Part shown: one piece after another, positions 45,824-53,950 of the stretch | Numbering within the stretch: position 1 is the first letter of the stretch | Layout: each line of letters opens with the position of its first letter | Assembly: GCA_025456145.1 (NCBI GenBank) | Contig: JALOLD010000003.1 | Location: 123,683 to 187,682 of the forward strand | DNA: 64,000 nt | Origin: Thermoanaerobaculales bacterium | Lineage (GTDB): Bacteria > Acidobacteriota > Thermoanaerobaculia > Thermoanaerobaculales > Sulfomarinibacteraceae | Reading direction: 5' to 3' | Notes under the pieces: model-generated | The model's database searches: none | Told to the model about the DNA's origin: nothing | The model's input: the letters and a program-made list of their open reading frames with translations, nothing else | Made by a program: the position numbers and the translations under genes

Positions 45824-47527
45824 ATGGAGACGCCCAAGCGGATCGGCAAGTACGAGATCTCCTCGCAGATCGCGGCCGGCGGCTTCGGCGTCATCTTCAA
45901 GGGCTGGGACCCGTTCATCAAGCGGACCGTCGCGGTCAAGATGTGCGCCTCCCCCGACGAGGAGGTCCGGCAGCGCTTCCAGCAGGAGGCCCAGTTCGTC
46001 GGCAACCTCGTCCACCGCAACATCACCCTGGTCTTCGACTTCGGCGTCGAGGGCGGCATCCCGTACATCGTCCAGGAGTACCTGACCGGCTACGACCTCG
46101 ACCAGCTCGTCAAGGCCGGGGTGATCGGCGATGCGCGGACCGTGGCGTCGATCCTGCTCCAGATCTGCGAGGGCCTCGACTTCGCCCACACCCGGGGCAT
46201 CGTCCACCGCGACATCAAGCCGTCCAACATCCGGGTGCTCGAGGACGGCACCGTCAAGATCATGGACTTCGGGATCGCCAAGTCCCTCGAGGGCGGGAGC
46301 AAGCTCACCCAGACCGGGATCGCCCTCGGCACCGCCGGCTACCTGGCGCCCGAGCAGATCCAGGGCGGCGCCGTCGACCCGCGGACCGACATTTTCGCCT
46401 TCGGCGTGGTCGCCTACGAGCTGGTGACCGGGACGCGGCCCTTCCAGGGCGCTTCGCTGTCGAACGTCCTCTACCAGATCCTCAACGACGAGCCGGCCGA
46501 CCCGGCGGATCTGTCGAGCCGCTGCCCCGCCGAGCTGCGGGCGATCATCCTCAAGTGCATGGCGAAGAAGCCCGCCGACCGCTTCCAGTCGATCCGCAAG
46601 GTCTTCGAAGCCCTGCGCGCGATGCCCACCGGGGTCGGTCACGGCGGCGAGACCACCGCCGAGGCGACCACCGGCGTGGTCCGGCTCGCGGTGTCGAGCA
46701 TGGCGCCGTCCTCCGCCGCCCATGAGCCCCGGACCCGGGACCTGTCGGCCGCCAGCCGCGAGGACGAGCCGACCGAGCGGGTACCGACCGACGGCTCGGT
46801 GACCGAGCTGACCCGGACGCCCGAGGTGATCGACGACGAGGCGCCCGGGCGACGGAGCCCGGTGCTCCTGATCTTCGTTCTGCTGCTCGCGGCCCTGGTC
46901 GGGAGCGGCGCGGCGTTGTACTTCTCTCGCGACCTCCAGACCCTGGTCTTCGGCGCCGACGGCGCCCCCTGGCTGCCGACGCCGACGCCGACCGCGACGC
47001 CCACCCCGACGCCCACCGCCACCCCGACCGTAACGCCCACCGTCGAGCCCACCGCGACCGCCGAGCCCGAGCCGACGCCGACCCCGGCGCCGGTCAGCCT
47101 CCGGCTCCACGTCGACCCCCCGGCCACGGTGACGATCGACGGCCGGCCCTTCGACGGCGGCCGCAAGACCGGAGGCGGCCCGGTCAGCCTGCTGCCGGGG
47201 GCCCACACCTTCACGATCTCGATCCCCGACTTCCCCGAGCGGACCCTCACCCGGACGGTCGACGCCACGACCAAGACGATCGTCCTCACCCTCGACCTCG
47301 GTCTGCTCACCGTGGTCGGCGACCCGGCCGTCCAGCTGCCCGGGGGCGAGGTCTTCCTCGACGGCGACCGGCTCGGTGCGTTGCCGCTGATCCGCAAGAA
47401 GGTCGCCGCCGGCTCGCACGAGCTGGTGGTGCGCTGGCCGGATGCCGCCACACCTTATCGGGCGACGGTCGAGATCCCGCCGGCCCCGACGGTGCTCCAG
47501 CTGACCGTCGCGCCGGGCGGGCCCTGA
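45824..47527 (+). CDS. Hanks-type Ser/Thr kinase with PEGA-like periplasmic domains
   Basis: A 567-residue membrane kinase. The kinase domain (about 8-265) has IAAGGFGVIFKG, the ATP lysine in VAVKM, HRDIKPSN, MDFGIAK and GYLAPEQ. A disordered segment follows, then one membrane helix (about 346-368), a proline-threonine run (about 385-425) and two PEGA-type beta domains at the C-terminus (VTIDGRPFDGG, VFLDGDRLGALPL). The tail should lie in the periplasm and may sense envelope state. The PP2C phosphatase at 9.5 kb is a plausible antagonist. The ATG 45824 is chosen from the promoter position. Confidence 0.92.
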   Translation: METPKRIGKYEISSQIAAGGFGVIFKGWDPFIKRTVAVKMCASPDEEVRQRFQQEAQFVGNLVHRNITLVFDFGVEGGIPYIVQEYLTGYDLDQLVKAGVIGDARTVASILLQICEGLDFAHTRGIVHRDIKPSNIRVLEDGTVKIMDFGIAKSLEGGSKLTQTGIALGTAGYLAPEQIQGGAVDPRTDIFAFGVVAYELVTGTRPFQGASLSNVLYQILNDEPADPADLSSRCPAELRAIILKCMAKKPADRFQSIRKVFEALRAMPTGVGHGGETTAEATTGVVRLAVSSMAPSSAAHEPRTRDLSAASREDEPTERVPTDGSVTELTRTPEVIDDEAPGRRSPVLLIFVLLLAALVGSGAALYFSRDLQTLVFGADGAPWLPTPTPTATPTPTPTATPTVTPTVEPTATAEPEPTPTPAPVSLRLHVDPPATVTIDGRPFDGGRKTGGGPVSLLPGAHTFTISIPDFPERTLTRTVDATTKTIVLTLDLGLLTVVGDPAVQLPGGEVFLDGDRLGALPLIRKKVAAGSHELVVRWPDAATPYRATVEIPPAPTVLQLTVAPGGP

Positions 47528-47551
47528 GACGCGAGACCGACCGGACCGAGC

Positions 47552-47580
47552 TTGCGGCCCGAGGGCCCGACAGGTAGAGT
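47552..47580 (+). promoter_or_regulatory. Promoter of the TPR protein gene
   Basis: TTGCGG (47552-47557) and TAGAGT (47575-47580) are 17 bases apart. The -10 ends seven bases before the ATG at 47588. Confidence 0.65.
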
Positions 47581-47587
47581 TGTGGCC

Positions 47588-49228
47588 ATGCTGAGAATCG
47601 CCACCACCGGTCTCTGCCTCTGTGCTCTCGCCTGCTCGCTGCTCCTCGCGGGATCCGCGAGCGCCCAGGGCGCCTCGACGACCCCCAGCGAGGAGGCCGC
47701 GATCCAGGCCTTCCGCCAGGGCTCGTTCTCCAAGGCGGTCGACCTCTACCGTCAGGCCCTCCAGGAGACCGACGACGCGACCCACCGGGCGCGGCTGCAC
47801 ATCAACATCGCCTGGACGCTGTTCGCCCTCGGCCGGGAGGCCGAGGTCCAGACCCACCTCCGAGCGGCGCTCGTCGAGGACCCGAACCTGACCCTGCTGC
47901 CCGACTACTACACCCAGGAGTTCATCGACCTCTTCGACCGGGCGCGGGCGCGCGGGGTCGCCGTCGAGGCGCCGGTCACCGCCCCCGACCTCGAGGCCAC
48001 CGTCGCCGGGATCGAGCTCAGGGTCGAGCAGGGCGAGGACGTCGAGGGCGCGCTCGCCGACGTCGACCGGCTGCTCGAGTCCTACCCCGAGGACGGCCGG
48101 CTGATCCCGCTCAAGGTCGAGGCCCTGCGCCGGCTCGGCCGCGACCAGGAGGCCGACGACCTGCTGCGGACCTATGGCGGGAGCATCGCCTCGGGGCTGT
48201 GGACCGATCGGATGTCGATCCCCGACCTCATCCTGCGGGCCAACCGGCTCCTCGAGGACGGCGACGCCGGGACCAGCCTCGAGCTCCTCCGCGAGGCGGT
48301 GGCCCGCCAGCCGAGCAACGTCGCGGCCCTCGAGCTGATGGCCGAGGCGGCGCAGCGCAGCGGGCACTGGGACGAGGCCGAGTTCGCCCTCAAGTCGGCG
48401 CTCGGCATGCAGCCCGGCAACGTCGGTCTCCAGCTCCGCCTCGGCGAGGTCTACATCGCCAAGAACGAGCTCTCGGCGGCGCGCGACGTCTTCCGCTCGA
48501 TCACCGAGACCTCTCCCCACTCCGATCGCGGCTGGGCCTCCCTCGGGCTGCTCGAGATCCGGCTCGGCAACCGCGAGCGGGCCCTCGCCCACCTCGACCG
48601 GGCGATCGAGGAGAACCCGCTGCTGCCCGAGGTCCAGCTCGCCCGCGGCGAGCTGCTGCTCGCCTTCGGCGCGCCGGCCGCCGCCCTGCCCGCCCTCGAG
48701 GCGGCCGCCAACCTGCTCCACGACGACCCGCAGCTCGAGGCGCGGCTCGGCCAGGCGCTGCTCGCGACCGGCCGCCACGCCGACGCCCTCGCCCACCTCA
48801 GGGCGGCGGTTGGGGGCGGCTTCGACCGGCCCGACGTCGAGCGCGCCCTGGCCCTCGCCCTGGCCCTCAACGGGCTGCTCGCCGAGAGCGACCGCGCCCT
48901 CGCCGGGGCCGAGATCGCCGACAACGGCGACAGCGAGCTGGTCCGGGGAATCCTCATGCTCGAGCGCCGCAGCTGGGCCGCGGCCGAGGAGATCCTGCGC
49001 CCGGTCGCGGTCTCGCGGGCCAACCAGGCGGCGGTGCTCAACCTGCTCGGCGCGGCCCTCTTCAACCAGGCGCGCTACGCCGAAGCGGTGACCACCATCG
49101 GCGCCGCCGCCGAGCTCGAGCCGGACAACCCTGGGATCCTCGCCAACCTCGCCATCGCCCGGGCGGCGCGCACCGCCGAGCTGCTGGCGGTCAACGCGAC
49201 CGTCGTCAAGGCGGCGCCGGCCAACTGA
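47588..49228 (+). CDS. Exported tetratricopeptide-repeat protein
   Basis: A 546-residue protein with a signal peptide (about residues 1-26, cleaving after ASA in GSASAQ). The rest is helical TPR repeats, for example GSFSKAVDLYRQAL, GHWDEAEFALKSALGMQPGN and NRERALAHLDRAIEENP. It probably acts as a periplasmic scaffold; partners are unknown. Its 3' end overlaps that of the convergent glycosyltransferase gene by 23 bases. Confidence 0.85.
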   Translation: MLRIATTGLCLCALACSLLLAGSASAQGASTTPSEEAAIQAFRQGSFSKAVDLYRQALQETDDATHRARLHINIAWTLFALGREAEVQTHLRAALVEDPNLTLLPDYYTQEFIDLFDRARARGVAVEAPVTAPDLEATVAGIELRVEQGEDVEGALADVDRLLESYPEDGRLIPLKVEALRRLGRDQEADDLLRTYGGSIASGLWTDRMSIPDLILRANRLLEDGDAGTSLELLREAVARQPSNVAALELMAEAAQRSGHWDEAEFALKSALGMQPGNVGLQLRLGEVYIAKNELSAARDVFRSITETSPHSDRGWASLGLLEIRLGNRERALAHLDRAIEENPLLPEVQLARGELLLAFGAPAAALPALEAAANLLHDDPQLEARLGQALLATGRHADALAHLRAAVGGGFDRPDVERALALALALNGLLAESDRALAGAEIADNGDSELVRGILMLERRSWAAAEEILRPVAVSRANQAAVLNLLGAALFNQARYAEAVTTIGAAAELEPDNPGILANLAIARAARTAELLAVNATVVKAAPAN

Positions 49229-50438
49229 TCCCGGCCGCCGCCCTGCCTCCGCCGGAGGCCCCCGCGAGAGATCTCAGCGCCTCGACGAGCTGCCCCGCCA
49301 CGAGCTCGGGGCGGTGCCGGCGGAGGTAGAGGGCGCGCGCCTCCCGGCCCCGCGCGGCCCAGCCGTCCCCGCCGACCGCGGCGAGCAGCCGAGCGAGATC
49401 GGCGGCCGCGGCGGGCCCGCCGGTCAGCCGCGGCGCCGCCGCCTCCGGCCACTCGAGGAACTGACGGCGGCCGCCGACCGCGACCGGCACGCCGCAGGCG
49501 AAGAAGCGCAGCGCGGCGGCCGAGGTCTCGCCGGCCGACGGGCTGCGCAGCACCACCCCGAGGTCGGCGGCGGCGGGCAGGCCGGCGAGGACCTCGGGCT
49601 CGACCCAGCCGGTGGCGACCACCCGGTCGCCGCACCCGACCCGCCGGGCGGCCGCCGCGAGATCATCGCCGGAGCGCCCCTCGCCGACCACCGCGAGACC
49701 GACGTCGAGACCCGCCTTGCAGGCCGCCCCGACCCCGGCGGCGATCGCCTCGAGGCCCTTCTCCGGGGTGAGGAAGCCGAGGTGCATGAGCAGGGTCCGC
49801 TCGGCCGGGACGCCGATCCGGGTTCGCGCCGCGGCCCGGTCGACCGGCCCCGGGTCGGCGACCGCGAGGTCGACCCGGGTCGCCGGGATCTCGGGCAGCT
49901 CGCGGCGAACCGTCGCCAGGGCCCACTCCGAGTGGACGACCAGCCCCGCCGCCCGATCGAGGATGGCCCGCCGCGCGGGCAGCAGAAAGGGATCGAGCCG
50001 TCCGTGGTGACCGGCCCGGCGGGCGGCGGCCAGCGCCGCCGCCCGGGGACCGTGGGCGGCGGTCAGCCGCCGCTCGTATTCGTCGACATCGCCGCGCGCC
50101 GCCGTCGCCTCGACGAGCAGGTGGTGGAGCACCGCGTCGTGGAGCTCGACGACCGCGCCGCCCCGCTCGAGGCGGGGCAGCAGCCAGAGGTGGTGGGGGT
50201 TGTTGCCGAGGTGGAGCAGCTCGACCTCGCCCGACGAGGGCGCGGCATCGGTCGGCGCCAGCTCGAGATCGGCCGGCCAGCTCGCGGGCTCGGTCCAGCC
50301 AGGTGGCCGCACGACCCGCACCCGGGCGAGCCGGGCGAGCTCGGGGAGCAGCTCGACGGCGTAGTCGGCGACCCCCGACCGGGTCGGCGGCAGCGGCGAG
50401 CACCAGAGGATGCCGAGCTGATCGGCGCCGGGTTCCAC
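49206..50438 (-). CDS. Glycosyltransferase, GT4-like
   Basis: A 410-residue GT-B glycosyltransferase. PLPPTRSGVADYAVELLPEL is a typical N-terminal acceptor-side motif; GLVVHSEWAL, MHLGFLTPEKGLEAI and FFACGVPVAVGG are the donor-binding parts. Donor and acceptor are unknown. The GTG start is set by a TAGAAT element six bases upstream on the minus strand. It is convergent with the TPR gene and divergent from the small membrane protein. Confidence 0.85.
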   Translation of the reverse strand: MEPGADQLGILWCSPLPPTRSGVADYAVELLPELARLARVRVVRPPGWTEPASWPADLELAPTDAAPSSGEVELLHLGNNPHHLWLLPRLERGGAVVELHDAVLHHLLVEATAARGDVDEYERRLTAAHGPRAAALAAARRAGHHGRLDPFLLPARRAILDRAAGLVVHSEWALATVRRELPEIPATRVDLAVADPGPVDRAAARTRIGVPAERTLLMHLGFLTPEKGLEAIAAGVGAACKAGLDVGLAVVGEGRSGDDLAAAARRVGCGDRVVATGWVEPEVLAGLPAAADLGVVLRSPSAGETSAAALRFFACGVPVAVGGRRQFLEWPEAAAPRLTGGPAAAADLARLLAAVGGDGWAARGREARALYLRRHRPELVAGQLVEALRSLAGASGGGRAAAGISWPAPP

Positions 50439-50444
50439 GACCGG

Positions 50445-50450
50445 ATTCTA
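50445..50450 (-). promoter_or_regulatory. -10 element of the glycosyltransferase, leaderless
   Basis: On the minus strand TAGAAT ends six bases before the GTG at 50438. Confidence 0.45.
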
Positions 50451-50471
50451 GCCCGGACCGGTGGTCGCGGC

Positions 50472-50477
50472 TAAGAT
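50472..50477 (+). promoter_or_regulatory. -10 element of the small membrane protein, leaderless
   Basis: TAAGAT ends seven bases before the GTG at 50485. It is 21 bases from the opposing glycosyltransferase -10. Confidence 0.4.
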
Positions 50478-50484
50478 GAGCGCC

Positions 50485-50748
50485 GTGCGAGGCCTCCGGC
50501 TCCTCCTGCTGATCGTCTACGCCTCCTATCTGACCAATGTCGGCCTGTTTCTGATCATGCTGCCCTGGTCGGAGGTCTGGCCCCGCTTCGTCCTGCTCCT
50601 GCCGCCGGCGATCGGGATCGTCGTCGACGCCCCGGCTTTGCGGGGGGCGGTCACCGCCTTCGGCTGCCTCCACCTCGCGCTGCTCCTCCTCGAGATCCTC
50701 CGGCCGTCGTTGACCGATGTCGATGGCCCGGACGAGCCGGTTCGCTGA
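50485..50748 (+). CDS. Small membrane protein, unknown
   Basis: An 87-residue protein with three hydrophobic segments (LLLLIVYASYLTNVGLFLIM, then FVLLLPPAIGIVV and GCLHLALLLLEIL). No family is recognised. The GTG at 50485 is preferred because of the TAAGAT spacing; ATG 50476 would overlap the -10 element itself. Confidence 0.6.
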   Translation: MRGLRLLLLIVYASYLTNVGLFLIMLPWSEVWPRFVLLLPPAIGIVVDAPALRGAVTAFGCLHLALLLLEILRPSLTDVDGPDEPVR

Positions 50749-50777
50749 GCGCCTGGACCGCCTCTTCGGGTCCGGGC

Positions 50778-50783
50778 TACACT
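50778..50783 (+). promoter_or_regulatory. -10 element of the response regulator, leaderless
   Basis: TACACT ends six bases before the ATG at 50790; a partial -35, TGGACC, lies 18 bases upstream. Confidence 0.45.
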
Positions 50784-50789
50784 CGCTCC

Positions 50790-51161
50790 ATGGGGGGGAG
50801 GGTTCTCATCGTCGACGACGAGGACTACATCCGGCGGATTCTCTGCTTCAAGCTCGAGCGCGCCGGCTTCTCCACCCGCGAGGCGGCCTCGGCCGAGTCG
50901 GCCGAGCGGGTGATCGAGGACGACGAGATCGACCTGGTGCTCCTCGACGTCGGGCTTGCCACCTCGACCAACGGCTTCGACCTGGCGGCGCGGCTGCGCG
51001 CCGACCCGCTCACCCGGGAGCTGCCGATCATCCTCCTCACCGCGCGCGGCTTCGCCGCCGATGTGCTGCGCAGCCACGAGATCGGCGCGATCGGCTACAT
51101 CACCAAGCCCTTCTCGACCGCCGACGTGGTGGCCCGGGTCCGCTCGATCCTCGGCGACTGA
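50790..51161 (+). CDS. Single-domain response regulator
   Basis: A 123-residue receiver with no output domain. It has the acidic pair in LIVDDEDYIRR, the phospho-acceptor in LVLLDVGLATSTNGFD, the threonine in LLTARG and the lysine in YITKPFS. CheY-like signalling by protein contact is likely. The nearest kinase in the window is the hybrid CheA 12 kb away; partnership is speculation. Confidence 0.92.
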   Translation: MGGRVLIVDDEDYIRRILCFKLERAGFSTREAASAESAERVIEDDEIDLVLLDVGLATSTNGFDLAARLRADPLTRELPIILLTARGFAADVLRSHEIGAIGYITKPFSTADVVARVRSILGD

Positions 51162-51182
51162 GCCCTCGCCATGCCGCTCGAT

Positions 51183-51211
51183 TTGACCTCAGGACCTTCG
51201 CCGCGTAGGCT
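51183..51211 (+). promoter_or_regulatory. Promoter of the lspA operon
   Basis: TTGACC (51183-51188) and TAGGCT (51206-51211) are 17 bases apart, with a predicted leader of about 53 bases before the lspA GTG. Confidence 0.55.
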
Positions 51212-51270
51212 TCGCGCCGGAGGAGAGCCGTGACCCCGACCCCGACGACGAATGACCGGCCGAGGCGCCG

Positions 51271-51771
51271 GTGAGACGCTGGATACCCTGGCTGACCGCG
51301 CTCGCCATCGTGATCGCCGACCGGCTCACCAAGGCGGCGGTGATGCGCCACCTCGGGCTCGGCGAGTGGCACCACGTCGCGCCCGGTCTGACGATCACCC
51401 ACGTCCGCAACCCGGGCATCGCCTTCAGCCTGTTCGCCGACGGGGGCCCGGTCACCCGGGTCCTGCTCCACCTCGTCATCCTGACCGCGGTGGTGGTGAT
51501 CGCCTGGATGGTGGTCCGCCACGACCGCCAGCGCGCCCTTTCGGGTCTCGCCTTCGGCCTGATCCTCGGCGGCGCGGTCGGCAACCTGGTCGACCGGGTG
51601 CTCTGGGGCTGGGTGCTCGACTTCCTCCACCTCTGGGTCAGGGTCGGCGACCGCACCTGGTCGTGGCCCGACTTCAACGTCGCCGACAGCGCCATCACCA
51701 CCGGGGCGGTGCTGCTCATCCTGGTCGAGATCTTCGGCCGCGGCGAGGACCATGCACCCGATCCTGATTGA
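51271..51771 (+). CDS. lspA: Lipoprotein signal peptidase
   Basis: A 166-residue, four-helix aspartic protease that cleaves prolipoproteins. The catalytic aspartates are in GNLVDRV and FNVADSAI. The usual Asn-Ser/Thr-Gly-Ala-Ala-Phe motif reads NPGIAFSLF, a mild variation. It is followed by lgt with a 20-base overlap, giving a lipoprotein-maturation operon. Confidence 0.93.
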   Translation: MRRWIPWLTALAIVIADRLTKAAVMRHLGLGEWHHVAPGLTITHVRNPGIAFSLFADGGPVTRVLLHLVILTAVVVIAWMVVRHDRQRALSGLAFGLILGGAVGNLVDRVLWGWVLDFLHLWVRVGDRTWSWPDFNVADSAITTGAVLLILVEIFGRGEDHAPDPD

Positions 51772-52531
51772 CCTCGGCTTCTACGCCCTGCCGTCCTACG
51801 GCGTCGCCCTCGCCCTCGCGGTGGCCGCGGCGCTGTGGACCGCCAAGCGGCGCGCCGAGTGGGCCGGGTTGGACGCCGTCCGGATCGTCGACTTCGGCCT
51901 CTGGCTGGTCATCTGGGCGCTGCTCGGCGCCAAGCTCCTGCTCGTCGCCGTCGAGTGGCGCCGCTACCTCGGCGACCCGGCCCAGCTGCTCGGGCTGATC
52001 CGCGCCGGCGGGGTCTTTCTCGGCGGCTTCCTCGCCGCGGTGATCGCCGCCGCGGTGATGCTGCGCCGCTACCGGCTCGAGGCGCTGCCGACCTTCGACG
52101 TGCTCGCCCCGTCGATCGCCCTCGGCCAGGCGATCGGCCGGGTCGGCTGCCTGCTCGCCGGCTGCTGCTGGGGCCGCGAGTGCCACCTGCCGTGGGCGGT
52201 CACCTACACCGACCCGGTCGCGGCGGCCAACGTCGGCACGCCGCTCGGCGTCGCCCTCCACCCCTTCCCGGCCTACGCCGCGGCCACCAACCTCGTGATC
52301 TTCGTCGCCCTGGCCATTCTCTACCGCCGGCGTCCGGCGCCGGGCACGGTGTTCGCCGCCTACCTCGCGATCTACGGCACGGCGCGGTTCCTGCTCGAGA
52401 TGACCCGCGGCGACGAGGCGCGCGGCCTCTACCTCGACGGGCTGGTCTCCACCAGCCAGCTCATCTCGGTCGGGCTCGTCGTCGTCGCCATCGTTCTCTT
52501 CCGGTGGATCGGACGGCGCGGCCGGACGTGA
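51752..52531 (+). CDS. lgt: Prolipoprotein diacylglyceryl transferase
   Basis: A 259-residue polytopic enzyme that attaches diacylglycerol to the lipobox cysteine. ALGQAIGRVGCLLAGCCWG is the central signature, preceded by RAGGVFLGGFL. The usual His-Pro-Thr-Gln-Leu-Tyr-Glu element reads HPFPAYAAATN. It overlaps lspA upstream and the pseudouridine synthase downstream by four bases. Confidence 0.92.
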   Translation: MHPILIDLGFYALPSYGVALALAVAAALWTAKRRAEWAGLDAVRIVDFGLWLVIWALLGAKLLLVAVEWRRYLGDPAQLLGLIRAGGVFLGGFLAAVIAAAVMLRRYRLEALPTFDVLAPSIALGQAIGRVGCLLAGCCWGRECHLPWAVTYTDPVAAANVGTPLGVALHPFPAYAAATNLVIFVALAILYRRRPAPGTVFAAYLAIYGTARFLLEMTRGDEARGLYLDGLVSTSQLISVGLVVVAIVLFRWIGRRGRT

Positions 52532-53481
52532 GCCGGCGCCACCGGTTCACCGTCCCGACCGAGCTCGCCGGGGACCGCCTCGACCGCTGCCTGGCCACCC
52601 TCGCCGACGAGTGGTCGCGGTCGCACGTCCGCCGGCTGATCGACGACGGCCGCGTCCGGCTCAACGACGCCGCGGCGCGCCCGGCCGCGACGGTCGCCGA
52701 GGGCGACGTGCTGACCGTCGACGAGCCCGACCCGGTCGCCCTCGACGTCGAGGCCGAGGCCATCCCCCTCGCCGTCGTCTGGGAGGACGCCGACATCCTG
52801 GTCCTCGACAAGCCGGCCGACCTGGTGGTCCACCCGGCCGCCGGCAACCCGTCGGGGACCCTGGTCAACGCCCTGCTCCACCACTGCCCCGACCTGTCGG
52901 GGATCGGCGGGGTGGCGCGGCCCGGCATCGTCCACCGCCTCGACAAGGACACGACCGGGCTGATGGTCGTCGCCAAGACCGACCGCGCTCACCAGGCGCT
53001 CGCCCTGGCCTTCCGCTGGCGCAAGGTCGAGAAGACCTACCTCGCGGTGTGCTATGGCGAGCCGGCCGCCGACGAGGGGGTGGTTGACGCGCCGATCGAC
53101 CGCCACCCGCGGCAGCGCCAGCAGATGGCGGTGGTCGAGGGCGGCCGCGCGGCACGGACGCTCTACCGGGTGATCGAGAGGCTCGGCGGAGCCGCCCTCC
53201 TCCACTGCCGGCTGGTCACCGGCCGCACCCACCAGATCCGCGTCCATCTCGCCCACGTCGGCCACGCCCTGGTCGGCGACCCGCTCTACGCGGGCCGCCA
53301 GTGGCGGGCCCTCGCCGACCCGGCCGCGGCGCGCGCCTGCCGGGACTTCCCGCGCCAGGCGCTCCACGCGATGCGGCTCGTCCTCGACCACCCGGTGAGC
53401 GGCGAGCCGATGAGCTTCGAAGCACCGATGCCCGAGGACATCGGGGCGCTCGTCGGGGTGCTCCGCGCGGCCCGCGGCTGA
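52528..53481 (+). CDS. RluA/RluD-family pseudouridine synthase
   Basis: A 317-residue RNA pseudouridine synthase with an N-terminal S4 domain (DRLDRCLATL, SRSHVRRLIDDGRVRLND) and the catalytic HRLDKDTTGLMVVAKT, then GRTHQIRVHLAHVGHALVGD. The domain order is that of RluD, which modifies 23S rRNA helix 69, but RluC cannot be excluded. It is the last gene of the lspA-lgt run; the GTG overlaps the lgt stop. Confidence 0.9.
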   Translation: MSRRHRFTVPTELAGDRLDRCLATLADEWSRSHVRRLIDDGRVRLNDAAARPAATVAEGDVLTVDEPDPVALDVEAEAIPLAVVWEDADILVLDKPADLVVHPAAGNPSGTLVNALLHHCPDLSGIGGVARPGIVHRLDKDTTGLMVVAKTDRAHQALALAFRWRKVEKTYLAVCYGEPAADEGVVDAPIDRHPRQRQQMAVVEGGRAARTLYRVIERLGGAALLHCRLVTGRTHQIRVHLAHVGHALVGDPLYAGRQWRALADPAAARACRDFPRQALHAMRLVLDHPVSGEPMSFEAPMPEDIGALVGVLRAARG

Positions 53482-53545
53482 GCGTCTCGCAGCCCTCCGT
53501 CCCCTGCCACGCCGCGTTGTATCATTCGCGTCGGAGGGAGGCGCC

Positions 53546-53905
53546 ATGCAGCGGCTCGCGACACTCGACGAGATCCCGCCGAGGGGCGTCGTCTTCAGCT
53601 ACAAGGAGGGACCCTTCGACGAGCGGGGCATCCTCCTGCGCTCGGCCGACGGCGGGGTCCGCGCCTACAAGAACGAGTGCCGGCACCTGCCGATGCCCCT
53701 CGACGACCGCGAGCCCGGCGAGCTCTGGGACGAGCACGGCCGTCACCTCGTCTGTAACTCGCACGGCGCGCTCTACCGCCCCGACGACGGGCTGTGCGTC
53801 GCCGGTCCCTGCGAGGGCTCGCACCTCAGGACCCTCCCGGTCGTCGTCCGCGACGGCGAGGTCTACCTCGAGACCGACAAGCTCGGCGGCTTTTTCAACG
53901 TGTGA
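53546..53905 (+). CDS. Rieske [2Fe-2S] protein
   Basis: A 119-residue single Rieske domain. Cluster ligands are the Cys-x-His in NECRHLP and Cys-x-x-His in VCNSHGALYRPDDGLC. It has no membrane anchor or oxygenase domain and resembles small ferredoxin-like Rieske proteins. TATCAT at 53520-53525 may be the -10; the 14-base leader has a GGAGGGAGG ribosome site. It converges on the hydroxylase gene, with a REP-like palindrome between. Confidence 0.88.
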   Translation: MQRLATLDEIPPRGVVFSYKEGPFDERGILLRSADGGVRAYKNECRHLPMPLDDREPGELWDEHGRHLVCNSHGALYRPDDGLCVAGPCEGSHLRTLPVVVRDGEVYLETDKLGGFFNV

Positions 53906-53944
53906 GGGGGAAGCCGACGCCGAAGCCGCCGGCCACTCCCTCAC
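53902..53944. repeat. REP-like palindromic element, simple copy
   Basis: GTGAGGG (53902-53908), whose TGA is the Rieske stop, pairs with CCCTCAC (53938-53944). The second arm, GCCGCCGGCCACTCCCTCAC, matches the element after rex except for one base. Confidence 0.65.
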
Positions 53945-53950
53945 GCCCCC

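Noticed and set aside
45686..48796. A 1036-codon minus-strand open frame across the kinase and TPR genes
   Set aside because: Antisense shadow; contains the complement of the PT-repeat and REP-like DNA, no family resemblance.
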